A DNA stretch of 64,000 nucleotides from Acidobacteriaceae bacterium. Lineage in GTDB: Bacteria; Acidobacteriota; Terriglobia; Bryobacterales; Bryobacteraceae. Both the position numbers and the translations under genes were made by a program. The stretch spans positions 1 to 64,000 of the forward strand of contig JAFAMD010000013.1 of NCBI GenBank assembly GCA_019233755.1, given 5' to 3'. Positions within the stretch are counted from its first letter, which is position 1, and the number at the start of each line of letters is the position of its first letter. The notes under the pieces were generated by a model that was given only the letters and a program-made list of their open reading frames with translations, was not told the origin of the DNA and ran no database searches. Below are positions 1-9,061 of this stretch, in pieces.

Positions 1-123
1 CAGTCTACGCAGCGCGGTAGCGCCGTCCGTGACGCTGACGACTTCAATTCCCTTTGTCTGGAGGATCTGCTCAGCTAAGCGAAGCGCCTGCGGGCTATCA
101 TCCGCAAGCAGGATACGGCTCAT
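1..123 (-). CDS. Response regulator receiver domain protein, N-terminal fragment (runs off the window)
   Basis: The first 41 codons of a minus-strand gene are visible. They begin MSRILLADDSPQALRLAEQ, which matches beta-strand 1 and the acidic pocket (the DD pair at residues 8-9) of CheY-like receiver domains. The phosphoacceptor Asp and any output domain lie beyond the window edge, so the type of regulator cannot be told. Its ATG overlaps the TGA stop of the upstream bamD-like gene (ATGA, 120-123), so it is probably translationally coupled and in one operon with rpe and bamD. Confidence 0.8.
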   Translation of the reverse strand, partial: MSRILLADDSPQALRLAEQILQTKGIEVVSVTDGATALRRL

Positions 124-1505
124 TGTTGAGGTGGAACCGAGTTCGCACCCGTACCTGCTGTTCCCGTGGCCGCGCTAGCAGACGGATTCGGCGAACCGGC
201 TGGAGCGGACGGCGCCGTTTGTCCACCCTGCGCGTCTGTTGCCGGCTGGTCCTGGTTCTTCTTCTGCTCTTTTTTCTTCTTCTTTTCCAGCTTGGCCTGC
301 TTCTTGGCCTGCTCTTCGCGATACTTCTTCAGCTCTTTATCGCGATTTGTGGGCAGGGGCTGATTGCTCGCCGCCGGGGTATTCGTCCCCGCCGCCGAGG
401 CCGGGCTACTTCTGACGTCCTGACCTTTATCGAGTGTCGTGTCCGTGCTGTTGACTTGAGTAGCAGTTACATCCGTTGTACCGGAGCCCGACCCCGAGGT
501 GCTGCCTGTGGCAGTATTGTTCGCCACGGGTACACTTACGGGTATCGTCCGCTTCGGGTCCTGCATGGTGGGAGCACCCATCTTGGCCGCATGGCTGACG
601 TCCGGTCCACTGTGCATCCATTCCATAGATCGGGTCATGAGGCTGGGTTTCTTATAGTTTGCAGACTCAAACTTCTCGCGGTTCAGCGCCTCCGGATCGG
701 GCTGAGGAACCGGCAATTCCATATCTTCCAGCTGCTTCTTAGCGTCCTTCGCCCGGTCGGAGAGCGGATAATCCCTTACGATCCGTGCGTACATCTCTCC
801 GGCCTGCCTACGGAAGCGCGGACCCATCTTTTCGTACGCCTCACCTGCTTCATACAATGCTTCGCCCGCGTTGCTGTACAGCGGATACTGGTCGACCAGG
901 GCGTTCAGCCGGTTGGCGGCCGCCGGGTTCATATCGTGCTTCCAATAAAAGTTCCCCACCACGAATTCGTGTTGGGCAAGGCTTTCCTGAATATTCCGTA
1001 GCCGCTGCGCCGCCTGGGGCGCAAACTTGCTGTTGGGGTATTGCACCAGCAATTGGCGGCACTCTTCATCGGCCCGCAGCGTCTGGGTCCAGTCTCGGTC
1101 GCTCTTGTCCATTTCTTTGTAATGGATCTCGCAAATCCGGTTCTGAGCTTCGGCGGCTTCTTCCATGTTCGGATAGAACAGTTCGAAATCCTTGTATTCG
1201 GCCTCTGCCTGCGCCATCCCGTTCGCGCCGCCTTCGCGATACCAGCTATCGGCGACCGCCAGCTTGGCCTTCGCCATATATTCGCTGGACTCGTAGGTGT
1301 TCATCAGCGTCTGCAGTGAAATGCGGGCGGTCTCGTAGCGACCCTTCTCGATGTCATGCACCGCCTGATCGAACAGCACCTTATCCGGCTGCTGGGTGTT
1401 TTTGGTAATCGGCGTCTCGTACTTCTTGTGCATACAAGAGGCGAGCAACCCTGCCGAAATCACCACCACCAGCGCCCGCTGTGCCTTAACCCTGCGTAAA
1501 ACCAT
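120..1505 (-). CDS. bamD: BamD-like outer-membrane assembly lipoprotein with TPR repeats
   Basis: This 461-residue protein starts with a lipoprotein signal peptide whose lipobox (LLASC) puts the acylated Cys at residue 24. Residues of about 40-265 form tandem TPR-like helices, including phrases such as YPNSKFAPQAAQ and the paired Tyr/Pro spacing typical of BamD/YfiO. BamD is the essential lipoprotein partner of BamA in beta-barrel insertion; here it would sit on the periplasmic face of the outer membrane. It is nearly twice the usual length because of a low-complexity tail from about residue 330: Thr/Ser/Gly-rich, then a Lys/Glu-rich stretch, then Ala/Pro/Gly/Ser. The gene lies 6 nt after rpe and overlaps the next gene by 4 nt. 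Related TPR lipoproteins (YbgF/CpoB type) are less likely because the TPR block is N-terminal. Confidence 0.8.
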   Translation of the reverse strand: MVLRRVKAQRALVVVISAGLLASCMHKKYETPITKNTQQPDKVLFDQAVHDIEKGRYETARISLQTLMNTYESSEYMAKAKLAVADSWYREGGANGMAQAEAEYKDFELFYPNMEEAAEAQNRICEIHYKEMDKSDRDWTQTLRADEECRQLLVQYPNSKFAPQAAQRLRNIQESLAQHEFVVGNFYWKHDMNPAAANRLNALVDQYPLYSNAGEALYEAGEAYEKMGPRFRRQAGEMYARIVRDYPLSDRAKDAKKQLEDMELPVPQPDPEALNREKFESANYKKPSLMTRSMEWMHSGPDVSHAAKMGAPTMQDPKRTIPVSVPVANNTATGSTSGSGSGTTDVTATQVNSTDTTLDKGQDVRSSPASAAGTNTPAASNQPLPTNRDKELKKYREEQAKKQAKLEKKKKKEQKKNQDQPATDAQGGQTAPSAPAGSPNPSASAATGTAGTGANSVPPQQ

Positions 1506-1511
1506 ATATAT

Positions 1512-2186
1512 CTAGACCTTGAGTGAAAGTGCCTCGCGGGCAGCCTGCTCCATATCCCGGACGGCCTGCGCCGGGTCCGGCGAGCGAAAGACAGAGGAGC
1601 CGGCGACCACCCAATCCACGCCTGCCCGTGCTACCTCCGCAATGTTCTCGGGTCCCACGCCGCCGTCAATTTCTATGGCGAAGTCGAGTCCACGCTCGTC
1701 CCGCCGCCGCACCAACTCGCGGACTTTGTTCAACGAGTTGGGTATGAACTTCTGCCCCCCGTAGCCTGGATTCACGCTCATGACAAGCACGAAATCAATG
1801 ATGTCCAGGACCTCGTCGAGCAGCATGGCGCGGGTTGCCGGATTGATTACCACACCGGCCTTTGCTCCATGATCCTGTATCATATGCAAGGTTCGGTCCA
1901 AATTGCGGCAGACTTCGTAGTGCACGCTGACGGAATCCGCTCCGGCTTTGATGAAGACCGGAGCATATGTATCTGGATCCTCGATCATCAGGTGATGATC
2001 CAATTTGACGTTCGTGATGCGCCGGATGGATTCAGTAATCGGAGTGCCCATCGTAAAATTCGGCACAAAGTGGCCATCCATGATGTCCACGTGAATCATG
2101 GAGATGCCGGCTTTCTCCACACACCGGATCTCCTCGCCAAGACGTGTGAAGTCCGCCGCGAATATGGAAGGAACGATCTGAAGCAC
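1512..2186 (-). CDS. rpe: Ribulose-phosphate 3-epimerase
   Basis: The enzyme interconverts ribulose-5-phosphate and xylulose-5-phosphate in the pentose phosphate pathway in the cytosol. The sequence shows the family signatures in order: VPSIFAADF near the N-terminus, HVDIMDGHFVPN (metal-binding His and Asp), VMSVNPGYGGQKF (phosphate-gripping loop) and EIDGGVGPENI. The open frame extends to an ATG at 2243, but that adds 19 residues unlike any Rpe. A GTG at 2184-2186, with GAGAAG 7 nt upstream on the minus strand, gives a normal 224-residue protein, so I chose it. It is first in a run with bamD (6-nt gap) and a response regulator. Confidence 0.93.
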   Translation of the reverse strand: MLQIVPSIFAADFTRLGEEIRCVEKAGISMIHVDIMDGHFVPNFTMGTPITESIRRITNVKLDHHLMIEDPDTYAPVFIKAGADSVSVHYEVCRNLDRTLHMIQDHGAKAGVVINPATRAMLLDEVLDIIDFVLVMSVNPGYGGQKFIPNSLNKVRELVRRRDERGLDFAIEIDGGVGPENIAEVARAGVDWVVAGSSVFRSPDPAQAVRDMEQAAREALSLKV

Positions 2187-2248
2187 GCAACTACTTCTCG
2201 CTATTGTTATATGGCCTTCAAGTGCTTCACGGCAAGTACCCATGGTCT

Positions 2249-2283
2249 GGTGTGAATGCCTATTCCGGCTCTGGAATCACACC
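2249..2283 (-). promoter_or_regulatory. Bulged stem-loop upstream of rpe
   Basis: GGTGTGA (2249-2255) pairs with TCACACC (2277-2283). The helix continues as TTCC/GGAA (2263-2266 with 2273-2276) around a 6-nt loop, with a 7-nt one-sided bulge at 2256-2262. It lies 63-97 nt upstream of the rpe start and could sit in the 5' UTR of the operon. No T-tract follows on either strand, so it is not an obvious terminator. It matches no riboswitch that I know, and its function is unknown. Confidence 0.3.
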
Positions 2284-2324
2284 AATCCCCTTCTCTTACC
2301 GCACTTTTTCTGGAACTTCCTGAT

Positions 2325-2338
2325 GGTAGCATGCTACC
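2325..2338. promoter_or_regulatory. Perfect 14-bp palindrome GGTAGCATGCTACC
   Basis: A perfect 14-bp palindrome lies in the 214-nt gap between the rpe start and the end of the glycerophosphodiesterase gene. Its central ten bases, TAGCATGCTA, occur again at 9043-9052 upstream of the RRM gene. An operator for a dimeric regulator of the rpe-bamD run is the simplest reading, but no regulator is identified. Confidence 0.35.
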
Positions 2339-2400
2339 CGCGAGCCGGATGGGCAGAAACAATCCTCCTCGACACGGCCCGTCCAACACGTCCCCGGCCG

Positions 2401-3282
2401 CTATCTCAATCTCTTGCTCTTTAGATACGCAATCAGCTCCGCAGGGTCATCTGTAATGATCGCGTCTACCCTCGCGGCGATCAGCCGGTCCCAGTCTGCC
2501 GGAGTATCTGCAGTCCATGGCACCACCTCAAGACCGGCGGCATGGGCGGCCGCTACTTTCTCGGGAGTCACCAGATGGTAGTCCGGCGAAACGATGTCCG
2601 CTTCCGCCTCGTTGGCGATGGCGGGGAAGTCCCGCGGATCGCTTTCCGTCAGCGCCGACAGGCGTATTTCCGGCGCGAGCCTCTTCATCGCGCGCAAGGT
2701 CCGGAAATCGAACGACTGCAGAATTATCCGTTTCTCCAGATGATATTCCCGCACCTTTTCGAGGACCAGACCGACAAACTCCTCCGGCGAGGGTGTGAAT
2801 TGCGGTTTATCCGGGAAACTCTTCGTCTCGATGTTGTAGTCGAACGTCCCTTGAGACGCCAGCCTGAAGACATCATCGAGCGTCGGCATGCGCGTTCCAG
2901 GGATCGGCTGCTGCGTCGGGAATCTGGGATTCTGCACCGCCCCACAATCCCAGGCACGAACTTGCGCCAGCGTCAATTCATGAATTACGGCGCTGGGCTG
3001 CGGCCCGCTGCATACGGGCGGGTGCAGAACGGGGTCGTGCGAGATCACGATGACATTGTCTTTGGTCACGGCCATGTCCATCTCAAGCGCGTCCACTCCG
3101 TGCTGGATGGCGTATTCAAAGGCGGGGATCGTGTTTTCCGGCCGGCGTGCCCGCGCTCCACGATGCCCGTGCACAAGAATTTTATGGGGAGCCTCTGACT
3201 GGGGACTCTCGGATTGAAAGGCCGGTGCAAGCGAAGCGGCAAGCGACATAACAAGCCAGGAATGAGCGATTGTTCGGATCAT
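2401..3282 (-). CDS. Glycerophosphodiester phosphodiesterase, exported
   Basis: This 293-residue protein has an N-terminal hydrophobic signal (about residues 1-22) and then a GDPD TIM-barrel. The catalytic and metal-binding elements are clear: HGHRGARARRPENT (first catalytic His, Arg and Glu), DALEMDMAVTKD (Glu/Asp metal ligands) and VISHDP (second His). Enzymes of this family (UgpQ/GlpQ) cleave deacylated phospholipid diesters into glycerol-3-phosphate and an alcohol. The signal peptide suggests a periplasmic, GlpQ-like role, although the size is closer to UgpQ. It is divergent from the TonB receptor gene, with an inverted repeat between them. Confidence 0.9.
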   Translation of the reverse strand: MIRTIAHSWLVMSLAASLAPAFQSESPQSEAPHKILVHGHRGARARRPENTIPAFEYAIQHGVDALEMDMAVTKDNVIVISHDPVLHPPVCSGPQPSAVIHELTLAQVRAWDCGAVQNPRFPTQQPIPGTRMPTLDDVFRLASQGTFDYNIETKSFPDKPQFTPSPEEFVGLVLEKVREYHLEKRIILQSFDFRTLRAMKRLAPEIRLSALTESDPRDFPAIANEAEADIVSPDYHLVTPEKVAAAHAAGLEVVPWTADTPADWDRLIAARVDAIITDDPAELIAYLKSKRLR

Positions 3283-3318
3283 CGCGTATTCAGTATATGT
3301 GGCGGAAGTCCCGGAACT

Positions 3319-3350
3319 GCATAAATCAAAACGTAACTGAAGATTTATGC
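3319..3350. promoter_or_regulatory. Inverted repeat between divergent GDPD and TonB-receptor genes
   Basis: GCATAAATC (3319-3327) and GATTTATGC (3342-3350) form a perfect 9-bp inverted repeat with a 14-nt spacer, giving half-site centres about 23 bp apart (roughly two helical turns). It lies 37 bp upstream of the GDPD start and 115 bp upstream of the receptor start. This is an operator-like arrangement that could control either gene. No binding protein is identified. Confidence 0.45.
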
Positions 3351-3464
3351 GTAATTGTTGTGTTCTGGCTAACCTCTTCGTATCACGTAGGAACGGGTAA
3401 GTAAGGTTGCCGGTGTGCGCATGCGAGGCGGCCGCATCGTGCCTGTTTCCTGGGGGGTCTCAAT

Positions 3465-6400
3465 TTGAACAAGTTTGTCAGGTTATCAGCCGTAGTGTGC
3501 CTCTTATCAGCCGGCCTCTACGGGCAATTCGAAACATCCGAAGTCCTCGGCACCGTCCGGGACTCATCCGGCGCCAGCATATCGAAAGCGACGGTTACAC
3601 TCCGAAACGAGCAGACCGGGATCGAAGTCAAGGCAGTCTCCGATGACAGCGGCAATTATGATTTCTTCAACGTGAAAGTTGGCCGTTACACGATTACCTC
3701 AGAGCTCGGCGGTTTTGAAAAATTCGCGACGACTGGCGTGGAGGTCAACGTGAATACCCGCCAGCGCGTGGACATTTTGATGCAGGTGGGTACCGTAAGC
3801 CAGTCGGTTACGGTGGAAGGTGCGGCTGCTGTCCTCGATACCGATAGCAGCGAACACGGGCAAGTCATCAACACTCATCAGATTGTCGAGCTTCCCCTCA
3901 ACGGCCGCAATTACTCGGACCTGGCCCTGCTTTCGACGAACGTGCACCGTTCTCCGATTTCCGCGCTCTTCGCCGCCAATGGCACGCCGCGCGAAGGCTC
4001 GTTCAACGTGAACGGCATGCGCAGCACATACAACAACTTCCTCCTGGATGGATTGGATAACAACGCCTATTCGCCAAGCAACCAGGGGTACTCGAGCCAG
4101 GTGGTGCAACCGTCACCCGATGCGCTCGCCGAATTCAAAGTGATCACTAGCAACTTCAGCGCTGAATACGGGCGCGTGGGCGGCGGTGTCATCAATGCGG
4201 CCCTGCGATCCGGAACGAACGAGTTTCACGGAACTGCCTATGAGTTCCTGCGCAACACGGATTTGAATGCCGTGGGCTTCACGTTCAGCCCCGCCGTCTT
4301 TCAGAAGCCGACGCTGCAGCGCAACCAGTTCGGCCTTACAGTAGGCGGACCGCTGATCAAGAACAAGCTTTTCTTTTTTGCAGACTACGAAGGCTTCCGC
4401 CAGTTGCAGCGATATCTGAACTTTGACTCCATCCCCAGCCTCAATGACCGCAGCGGCATTCTCCCGGTGACCGTTACGGACCCGTTGACGCATGCCATCT
4501 ACCCGGCTGGCTCACAGATTCCGATTTCGCAATTGAATCCTTTCGCGGCACAGGTCCTAAGTGCGCTGCCCTCGCCGAACGGCCCTGGCCGGTCCAATGA
4601 TTATGAGGCACTGCTGCTGGTGAGAGATTACAGCGACAAGTACGACGCCAAGGTCGATTACCAGATCAACGACAAAATGACATCCTTCGTGCGCTTCAGC
4701 CAGCGCAAAGATTTGCAGTACTACCAGCCCGACATCCTCGGGCCCTCGGGCGGAAATGGCAATGGCCACATCCATGCCATTCAGCAGCAGGCCGTCGCCG
4801 GCTACACCTGGACACTGACGCCATCTTCATTGTTCGATGCGCGGTTCGGCTTCGATCATGTGCTGGCCGGAAAGACGCCCCCGTACCTGGGCGGACCCAG
4901 TATGGAGGAGTTGTATGGGATCCCCGGCCTGCCCATGTCGTCCAGCTTGACGGGCGGTTTGAACTCGCAATCAATCAGCGGGTTCTCCCAATTGGGCCGC
5001 CAGACGAGCAATCCGCAATTCCAGAATCCGACTTCCTTCAACCCGAAATTCAACTACTCGCTGACGAAGGGGAAGCATGCGCTGAAGATGGGCTATGAGT
5101 TTACGGCGATTCGCACCGAAGTTCTCGATGTCAATCCCCTCTACGGCGCCGACACTTATGCCGGGCAGTTCAGTAAGCCGACCTGCGCACAGTTGGGAAA
5201 GCCGGCCGGGTGCAAGATCACGACTGACGCCACCAGCTACAATCTCGCGGACTTCATCTTCGGCCTTCCGAGCACGATCCAGCTCGGCAACGATTTTGTG
5301 AGCAATCTCCGGCAGCACATCAACGCACTCTACGTGCAGGACGATTACCGAGTCACGTCAAAGCTCACGCTCAACCTGGGTCTGCGTTGGGAGTTTGCAA
5401 CGCCCATATGGGAGCGTGACAACAATTGGACGAATTTCGATCCCACTACCGACACGCTCATCAAGGCGACGAATGGAAGCCTGTATGACCGCGCACTGGT
5501 CCACCCTGATTACAAAGACTTCGGACCGCGTCTCGGTTTTGCTTACAGCTTTGACCCCAAGACGGTGTTTCGCGCGGGCTACGGCATCAGCTACTCGTTC
5601 TTCAATCGACCAGGGAGCTCTCAGGAGGGTATCAACGCCCCACAAGCCATTTTCGGCCTGCTGACGCAGTCAATTCCGGCGGGCGGCTCCGTACCAGCGA
5701 ACTTTCTCACGACTCAGAACAGCTTCACTACCGGCATCGACAATCCCGCAAACTTCAATCCGATCACCTCGAACATCGACTATATTTCCGCCAATACCCG
5801 CTGGCCGTATATACAGTCGTGGCTGGCATCCATCCAGCGCGAGCTCACCAAGGATACCGTGGTCGAGCTGGCTTACAACGGCAATCACAGCCTGCGTCTG
5901 CCGATCATCGCCGACTACAACCAGGCGAACCCAAATCTGCCCGGTCAGTCACTCGGCGTGCAGGCGCGCCGTCCGATCCAGAGCTTCGGTGCAATTACCT
6001 GGCTTGATCCGGCCGGCGATAACGATTACAACGGTCTGTCTGCGCGCGTCGAGCACCGTTTCAGCGGTGGTCTTTATTTCCTGAATTCTTTCACCTGGTC
6101 TAAAGCGCTGGGCGATTCCGAGCAGGCCCTCGAGTACTATCCGGGATATTACGAAGCGAATCCCCAGAATATTCACGATCTGGCCGCCGAGCGCGGGCCT
6201 TCGAGCTTCGACGTGAAATTTGTAAACGTGACCAGCGTCGTGTATCAGCTCCCGTTCGGCAAAGGCCGCAAATTCGGCAGCAATATGAATGCGCTTCTCG
6301 ATGCCCTGGCCGGAGGCTGGGAACTGAACTCAATCAACACGGCGAACACGGGCACCCCGATCGATGTATCGTACTCGCCTTCCGCTGCAAATGATGTTAC

Positions 6401-6782
6401 CGGCCTGACGAACGATTACCGCGGCGAAGCTATCCTACGCCCGAATGTCTCCGGCAGCGCCATCAGCCAGGGTCAATCGGCGATGGTGAACAACTACTTC
6501 GCCGGCTACACCTTCACCACGCCTCCGGCGTCTGCTCCGTTCGGGAATCTTGGCCGCAATGCGTTCCGGGCGCCCGGCCAGGAACAGTGGGATCTCGCCG
6601 CGGACAAGAACTTCCGCATTCGTGAATCGATGCTATTGCAGTTCCGGTCGGAGTTCTTCAATGTGCTGAATCACACAAACTTCGGGCTGCCGACCGCGGT
6701 GAGCACGAGTGCGGCGTTTGGAACCATTCGTACCACCTACCCGGCACGGCAGATCCAGTTTGCGCTGAAGCTTTTGTTCTAG
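3465..6782 (+). CDS. Oar-like TonB-dependent outer-membrane receptor
   Basis: This 1105-residue protein has a signal peptide, then a carboxypeptidase-regulatory-like (Ig-fold) domain at about 25-110 (EVLGTVRDSSGASISKA), a plug-like region containing LPLNGRNYSDLALLS and VNGMRSTYNNFLLDGLDNN, and a long beta-barrel ending in Phe (LKLLF) as barrel proteins do. Such Oar-type receptors are strongly expanded in Acidobacteria and are thought to import large substrates, often glycans or peptides; the ligand here is unknown. The start is TTG at 3465, placed 8 nt after a GGGGGG Shine-Dalgarno-like run, and the signal peptide follows at once. It stands alone, with no SusD-like partner, and ends in a strong terminator. 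Confidence 0.93.
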   Translation: MNKFVRLSAVVCLLSAGLYGQFETSEVLGTVRDSSGASISKATVTLRNEQTGIEVKAVSDDSGNYDFFNVKVGRYTITSELGGFEKFATTGVEVNVNTRQRVDILMQVGTVSQSVTVEGAAAVLDTDSSEHGQVINTHQIVELPLNGRNYSDLALLSTNVHRSPISALFAANGTPREGSFNVNGMRSTYNNFLLDGLDNNAYSPSNQGYSSQVVQPSPDALAEFKVITSNFSAEYGRVGGGVINAALRSGTNEFHGTAYEFLRNTDLNAVGFTFSPAVFQKPTLQRNQFGLTVGGPLIKNKLFFFADYEGFRQLQRYLNFDSIPSLNDRSGILPVTVTDPLTHAIYPAGSQIPISQLNPFAAQVLSALPSPNGPGRSNDYEALLLVRDYSDKYDAKVDYQINDKMTSFVRFSQRKDLQYYQPDILGPSGGNGNGHIHAIQQQAVAGYTWTLTPSSLFDARFGFDHVLAGKTPPYLGGPSMEELYGIPGLPMSSSLTGGLNSQSISGFSQLGRQTSNPQFQNPTSFNPKFNYSLTKGKHALKMGYEFTAIRTEVLDVNPLYGADTYAGQFSKPTCAQLGKPAGCKITTDATSYNLADFIFGLPSTIQLGNDFVSNLRQHINALYVQDDYRVTSKLTLNLGLRWEFATPIWERDNNWTNFDPTTDTLIKATNGSLYDRALVHPDYKDFGPRLGFAYSFDPKTVFRAGYGISYSFFNRPGSSQEGINAPQAIFGLLTQSIPAGGSVPANFLTTQNSFTTGIDNPANFNPITSNIDYISANTRWPYIQSWLASIQRELTKDTVVELAYNGNHSLRLPIIADYNQANPNLPGQSLGVQARRPIQSFGAITWLDPAGDNDYNGLSARVEHRFSGGLYFLNSFTWSKALGDSEQALEYYPGYYEANPQNIHDLAAERGPSSFDVKFVNVTSVVYQLPFGKGRKFGSNMNALLDALAGGWELNSINTANTGTPIDVSYSPSAANDVTGLTNDYRGEAILRPNVSGSAISQGQSAMVNNYFAGYTFTTPPASAPFGNLGRNAFRAPGQEQWDLAADKNFRIRESMLLQFRSEFFNVLNHTNFGLPTAVSTSAAFGTIRTTYPARQIQFALKLLF

Positions 6783-6807
6783 CTGCAGATTCCACAACGG
6801 CTGCTCA

Positions 6808-6836
6808 GCGGGACCTTCGGGTCCCGCTTTTTTTTT
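6808..6836 (+). terminator. Rho-independent terminator of the TonB-receptor gene
   Basis: GCGGGACC (6808-6815) and GGTCCCGC (6820-6827) form a perfect 8-bp stem closed by a UUCG tetraloop and followed by nine Ts (6828-6836). It begins 26 nt after the receptor stop codon. Confidence 0.95.
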
Positions 6837-6909
6837 GGCTGTTCGCCACTGGGTCTATCAAATACCCTAATTCCGGCAGGCTTCAATTTTGCGATAACCT
6901 TGTTGGCCT

Positions 6910-7728
6910 GTGAACGCTATCTGCATCACCTGCGGCACACAGTTTGCGGGAGCGCCCAAACCTCCTGAACATTGCCCTATTTGCGAAGATGAGCGCCAAT
7001 TTGTAGGTCTTGAAGGGCAGCAGTGGACCACGCTTGAGGATCTGGCCGGGAAGCATAAAACAAATATGCAGGAAGAAGAAGCGAGCCTTACGTCCTTCTC
7101 CATCGAGCCGCACTTCGGAATCGGGCAGCGCGCCTTACTCCTCCAAACTCCTGAAGGCAACATTCTTTGGGATTGCATCAGCCTGCTCGATCGGCCCACG
7201 TCCGATCACATCCGCAGCCTGGGAGGGATTTCCGCGATTGCGATTTCCCACCCGCACTACTACACGGCGATGGTTGACTGGAGCAGTGCCTTCAACGACG
7301 CGCCGATCTACCTTCATCGAGATGACTCGCAATGGGTGATGCGGCCGTCGGGCGCCATCCGGTCTTGGACCGGCGATACAAACCGGCTTCCGGGTGGATG
7401 TACGCTGATTCGCTGCGGCGGGCATTTTCCGGGTGCTACGGTTCTCCATTGGCCCAGCGGCGCCGAGGGCAAAGGAGCGCTGCTTAGCGGCGACACCATT
7501 CAGGTTGTACCCGACCGCCGGTTTGTCAGTTTCATGTGGAGTTATCCAAACTTTGTTCCGCTGAGCGCCGGCGACGTGGAACGAATCGTCCGGGCGATTG
7601 ATCCGTTTTTCTTCGATCGCATTTACGGGGCCTTCCCAAAGCTCACCGTGGCAACGAACGGCAAAAGGGTCATCCGAGATTCTGCCAGCCGCTATATCCG
7701 CCGGTTACGTGCCGCTGCCGGCGCCTGA
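6910..7728 (+). CDS. Metallo-beta-lactamase-fold hydrolase with N-terminal zinc ribbon
   Basis: The 272-residue protein opens with CITC and CPIC Cys pairs (residues about 5-25), a small zinc ribbon. An MBL-fold domain follows from about residue 65, with the motif-like pieces SHPHYYT, the later GGHFPG and LLSGDT. The usual HxHxDH metal motif is degraded (HPHYYT lacks the DH pair), so the metal site may be partial or altered. Proteins annotated as MBL-fold metallo-hydrolases of this layout are common but lack an assigned substrate. The start is GTG at 6910; no strong ribosome site is visible. It is monocistronic, between the receptor terminator and a convergent methyltransferase. Confidence 0.75.
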   Translation: MNAICITCGTQFAGAPKPPEHCPICEDERQFVGLEGQQWTTLEDLAGKHKTNMQEEEASLTSFSIEPHFGIGQRALLLQTPEGNILWDCISLLDRPTSDHIRSLGGISAIAISHPHYYTAMVDWSSAFNDAPIYLHRDDSQWVMRPSGAIRSWTGDTNRLPGGCTLIRCGGHFPGATVLHWPSGAEGKGALLSGDTIQVVPDRRFVSFMWSYPNFVPLSAGDVERIVRAIDPFFFDRIYGAFPKLTVATNGKRVIRDSASRYIRRLRAAAGA

Positions 7729-7770
7729 AGCGTGGTTCTAAAGCACCAGCTCCTCTACTGGGCAATGAAC

Positions 7771-8946
7771 TTAGCTGAGCGCCCGGGCGAGCACAGCGGC
7801 GTAAAATCCATCGCCTTCATCCCGGCCGGGCAGACGCCAAAGATCCCGCTCCATTCGGATCTCCGGACAGTTGCGCCGCACCGCGGCTATTACGTCCTCG
7901 TTCTCTTCTTTCTCAAGCGAACAGGTGGCATATACCAACTTACCTGCCGGAGCCAGAACCTCCAGGGCCCGTTCGACAATTGCAATCTGCCGCTCCCTGA
8001 AGCGGCCAAGCTCCGGCTCTTCGAGGCGCCACTTGATTTCGGGATTCCGTGCGAGCGTTCCCGTGCCGGAGCAGGGTGCATCAATGAAGATCCGGTCGAA
8101 TTTAGCGGCAAACGGCAGGGTTTCGGTGGCATCAAGAACCATTCGCGGGCACGCCGGAGGTATTTCGCGAACGCGTCTTTCGCTGACGTCACATGCAATG
8201 GCGAGGTTCAACGGCGTTTCGAGCGCTTGCAGGGTTTTATTGCCGGGCGCAGAACACAGGTCGAGATAGGTCTGCCCGGGAGATAATTCAAGCAGCGGCA
8301 CGATCGATTGCGAGCCGATGTCCTGTAACCGCATGCCGCCCTTAAGCGGTGAAAGCAGCCGGAACGCGCCTTCTACTTCAGTCGACTGTACCTCCACCCC
8401 TGCCGGCAAGGCTGCGCCGGGTGGTACACGGATGTAAGCGGCCGGTTCCTCCAACGCCGCGCGGGCGATCTGCCGGGCGGCATCCACGCCGAAATGGCTC
8501 TTCCATCGTGCCAGCAACCATTCCGGAATCGATAGTTCGGTAGCTTCCTCGGGCCATCGAACCGGCGAGCGGTTGACCTTCCGCAACACTGCGTTCGCGA
8601 ACCCGGCCGCCGCCCGCTTCCGTACCTTCACGTACTCTACGGAGTCGTGAACGGCTGCGTGTGGGGGAATGCGGTCCAGATAGCGAAGCTGGAAAATGGC
8701 TCCGCGGAGGGCCACGAGTATCAGCAGATCGAGTGTGGGCGCCTTTCGCCCTGAATACAGTTCGATCAGGTAGTCCAACTGCCGCTGGAAGCGTAGGGAT
8801 CCGAACACAATCTGCGCAGCTAAGCTCGCGTCGCGAGCGTTCAAGGAAACACTCCGGTCACGCAAGGCGTCGGAAGCATAAGCCCCATTGGCTGCGGCTT
8901 CTAAAACTTCGAATGCCACCGCTCTCGAAGGGGAAATGGATCGCAT
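7771..8946 (-). CDS. rsmB: RsmB/NOP2-type rRNA cytosine-C5 methyltransferase
   Basis: An N-terminal NusB-like RNA-binding domain (residues about 1-125) precedes a SAM-dependent methyltransferase domain. The latter has DLCSAPGNKT (SAM motif I), DAPCSGTGTLARNPEIKWR (motif IV, with the PCSG Cys that helps release product) and YATCSLEKEENE (motif VI, catalytic Cys). This is the architecture of RsmB, which makes m5C967 in 16S rRNA. The frame has an earlier ATG at 8967; I chose the ATG at 8946 because NusB homology starts straight after it. The enzyme is cytosolic. In many bacteria rsmB sits beside def-fmt, but those genes are not here. Confidence 0.9.
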   Translation of the reverse strand: MRSISPSRAVAFEVLEAAANGAYASDALRDRSVSLNARDASLAAQIVFGSLRFQRQLDYLIELYSGRKAPTLDLLILVALRGAIFQLRYLDRIPPHAAVHDSVEYVKVRKRAAAGFANAVLRKVNRSPVRWPEEATELSIPEWLLARWKSHFGVDAARQIARAALEEPAAYIRVPPGAALPAGVEVQSTEVEGAFRLLSPLKGGMRLQDIGSQSIVPLLELSPGQTYLDLCSAPGNKTLQALETPLNLAIACDVSERRVREIPPACPRMVLDATETLPFAAKFDRIFIDAPCSGTGTLARNPEIKWRLEEPELGRFRERQIAIVERALEVLAPAGKLVYATCSLEKEENEDVIAAVRRNCPEIRMERDLWRLPGRDEGDGFYAAVLARALS

Positions 8947-9042
8947 CAAACCGCCGGTCACAAGCATCTGATAAGTGTTCTAGTCTTTGTGCGACAACGG
9001 ATTAAACCGATTTTGCTGTTTACCTTATCGCGCGCCCTATGC

Positions 9043-9052
9043 TAGCATGCTA
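9043..9052. promoter_or_regulatory. Palindrome TAGCATGCTA upstream of the RRM gene
   Basis: This perfect 10-bp palindrome is identical to the core of the 14-bp palindrome at 2325-2338 and overlaps a second palindrome, ATGCTAGCAT (9039-9048). It lies 10 nt before a structured leader element and 71 nt before the RRM start codon. It may be a promoter-proximal operator. Confidence 0.35.
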
Positions 9053-9061
9053 ATAGCCTCC

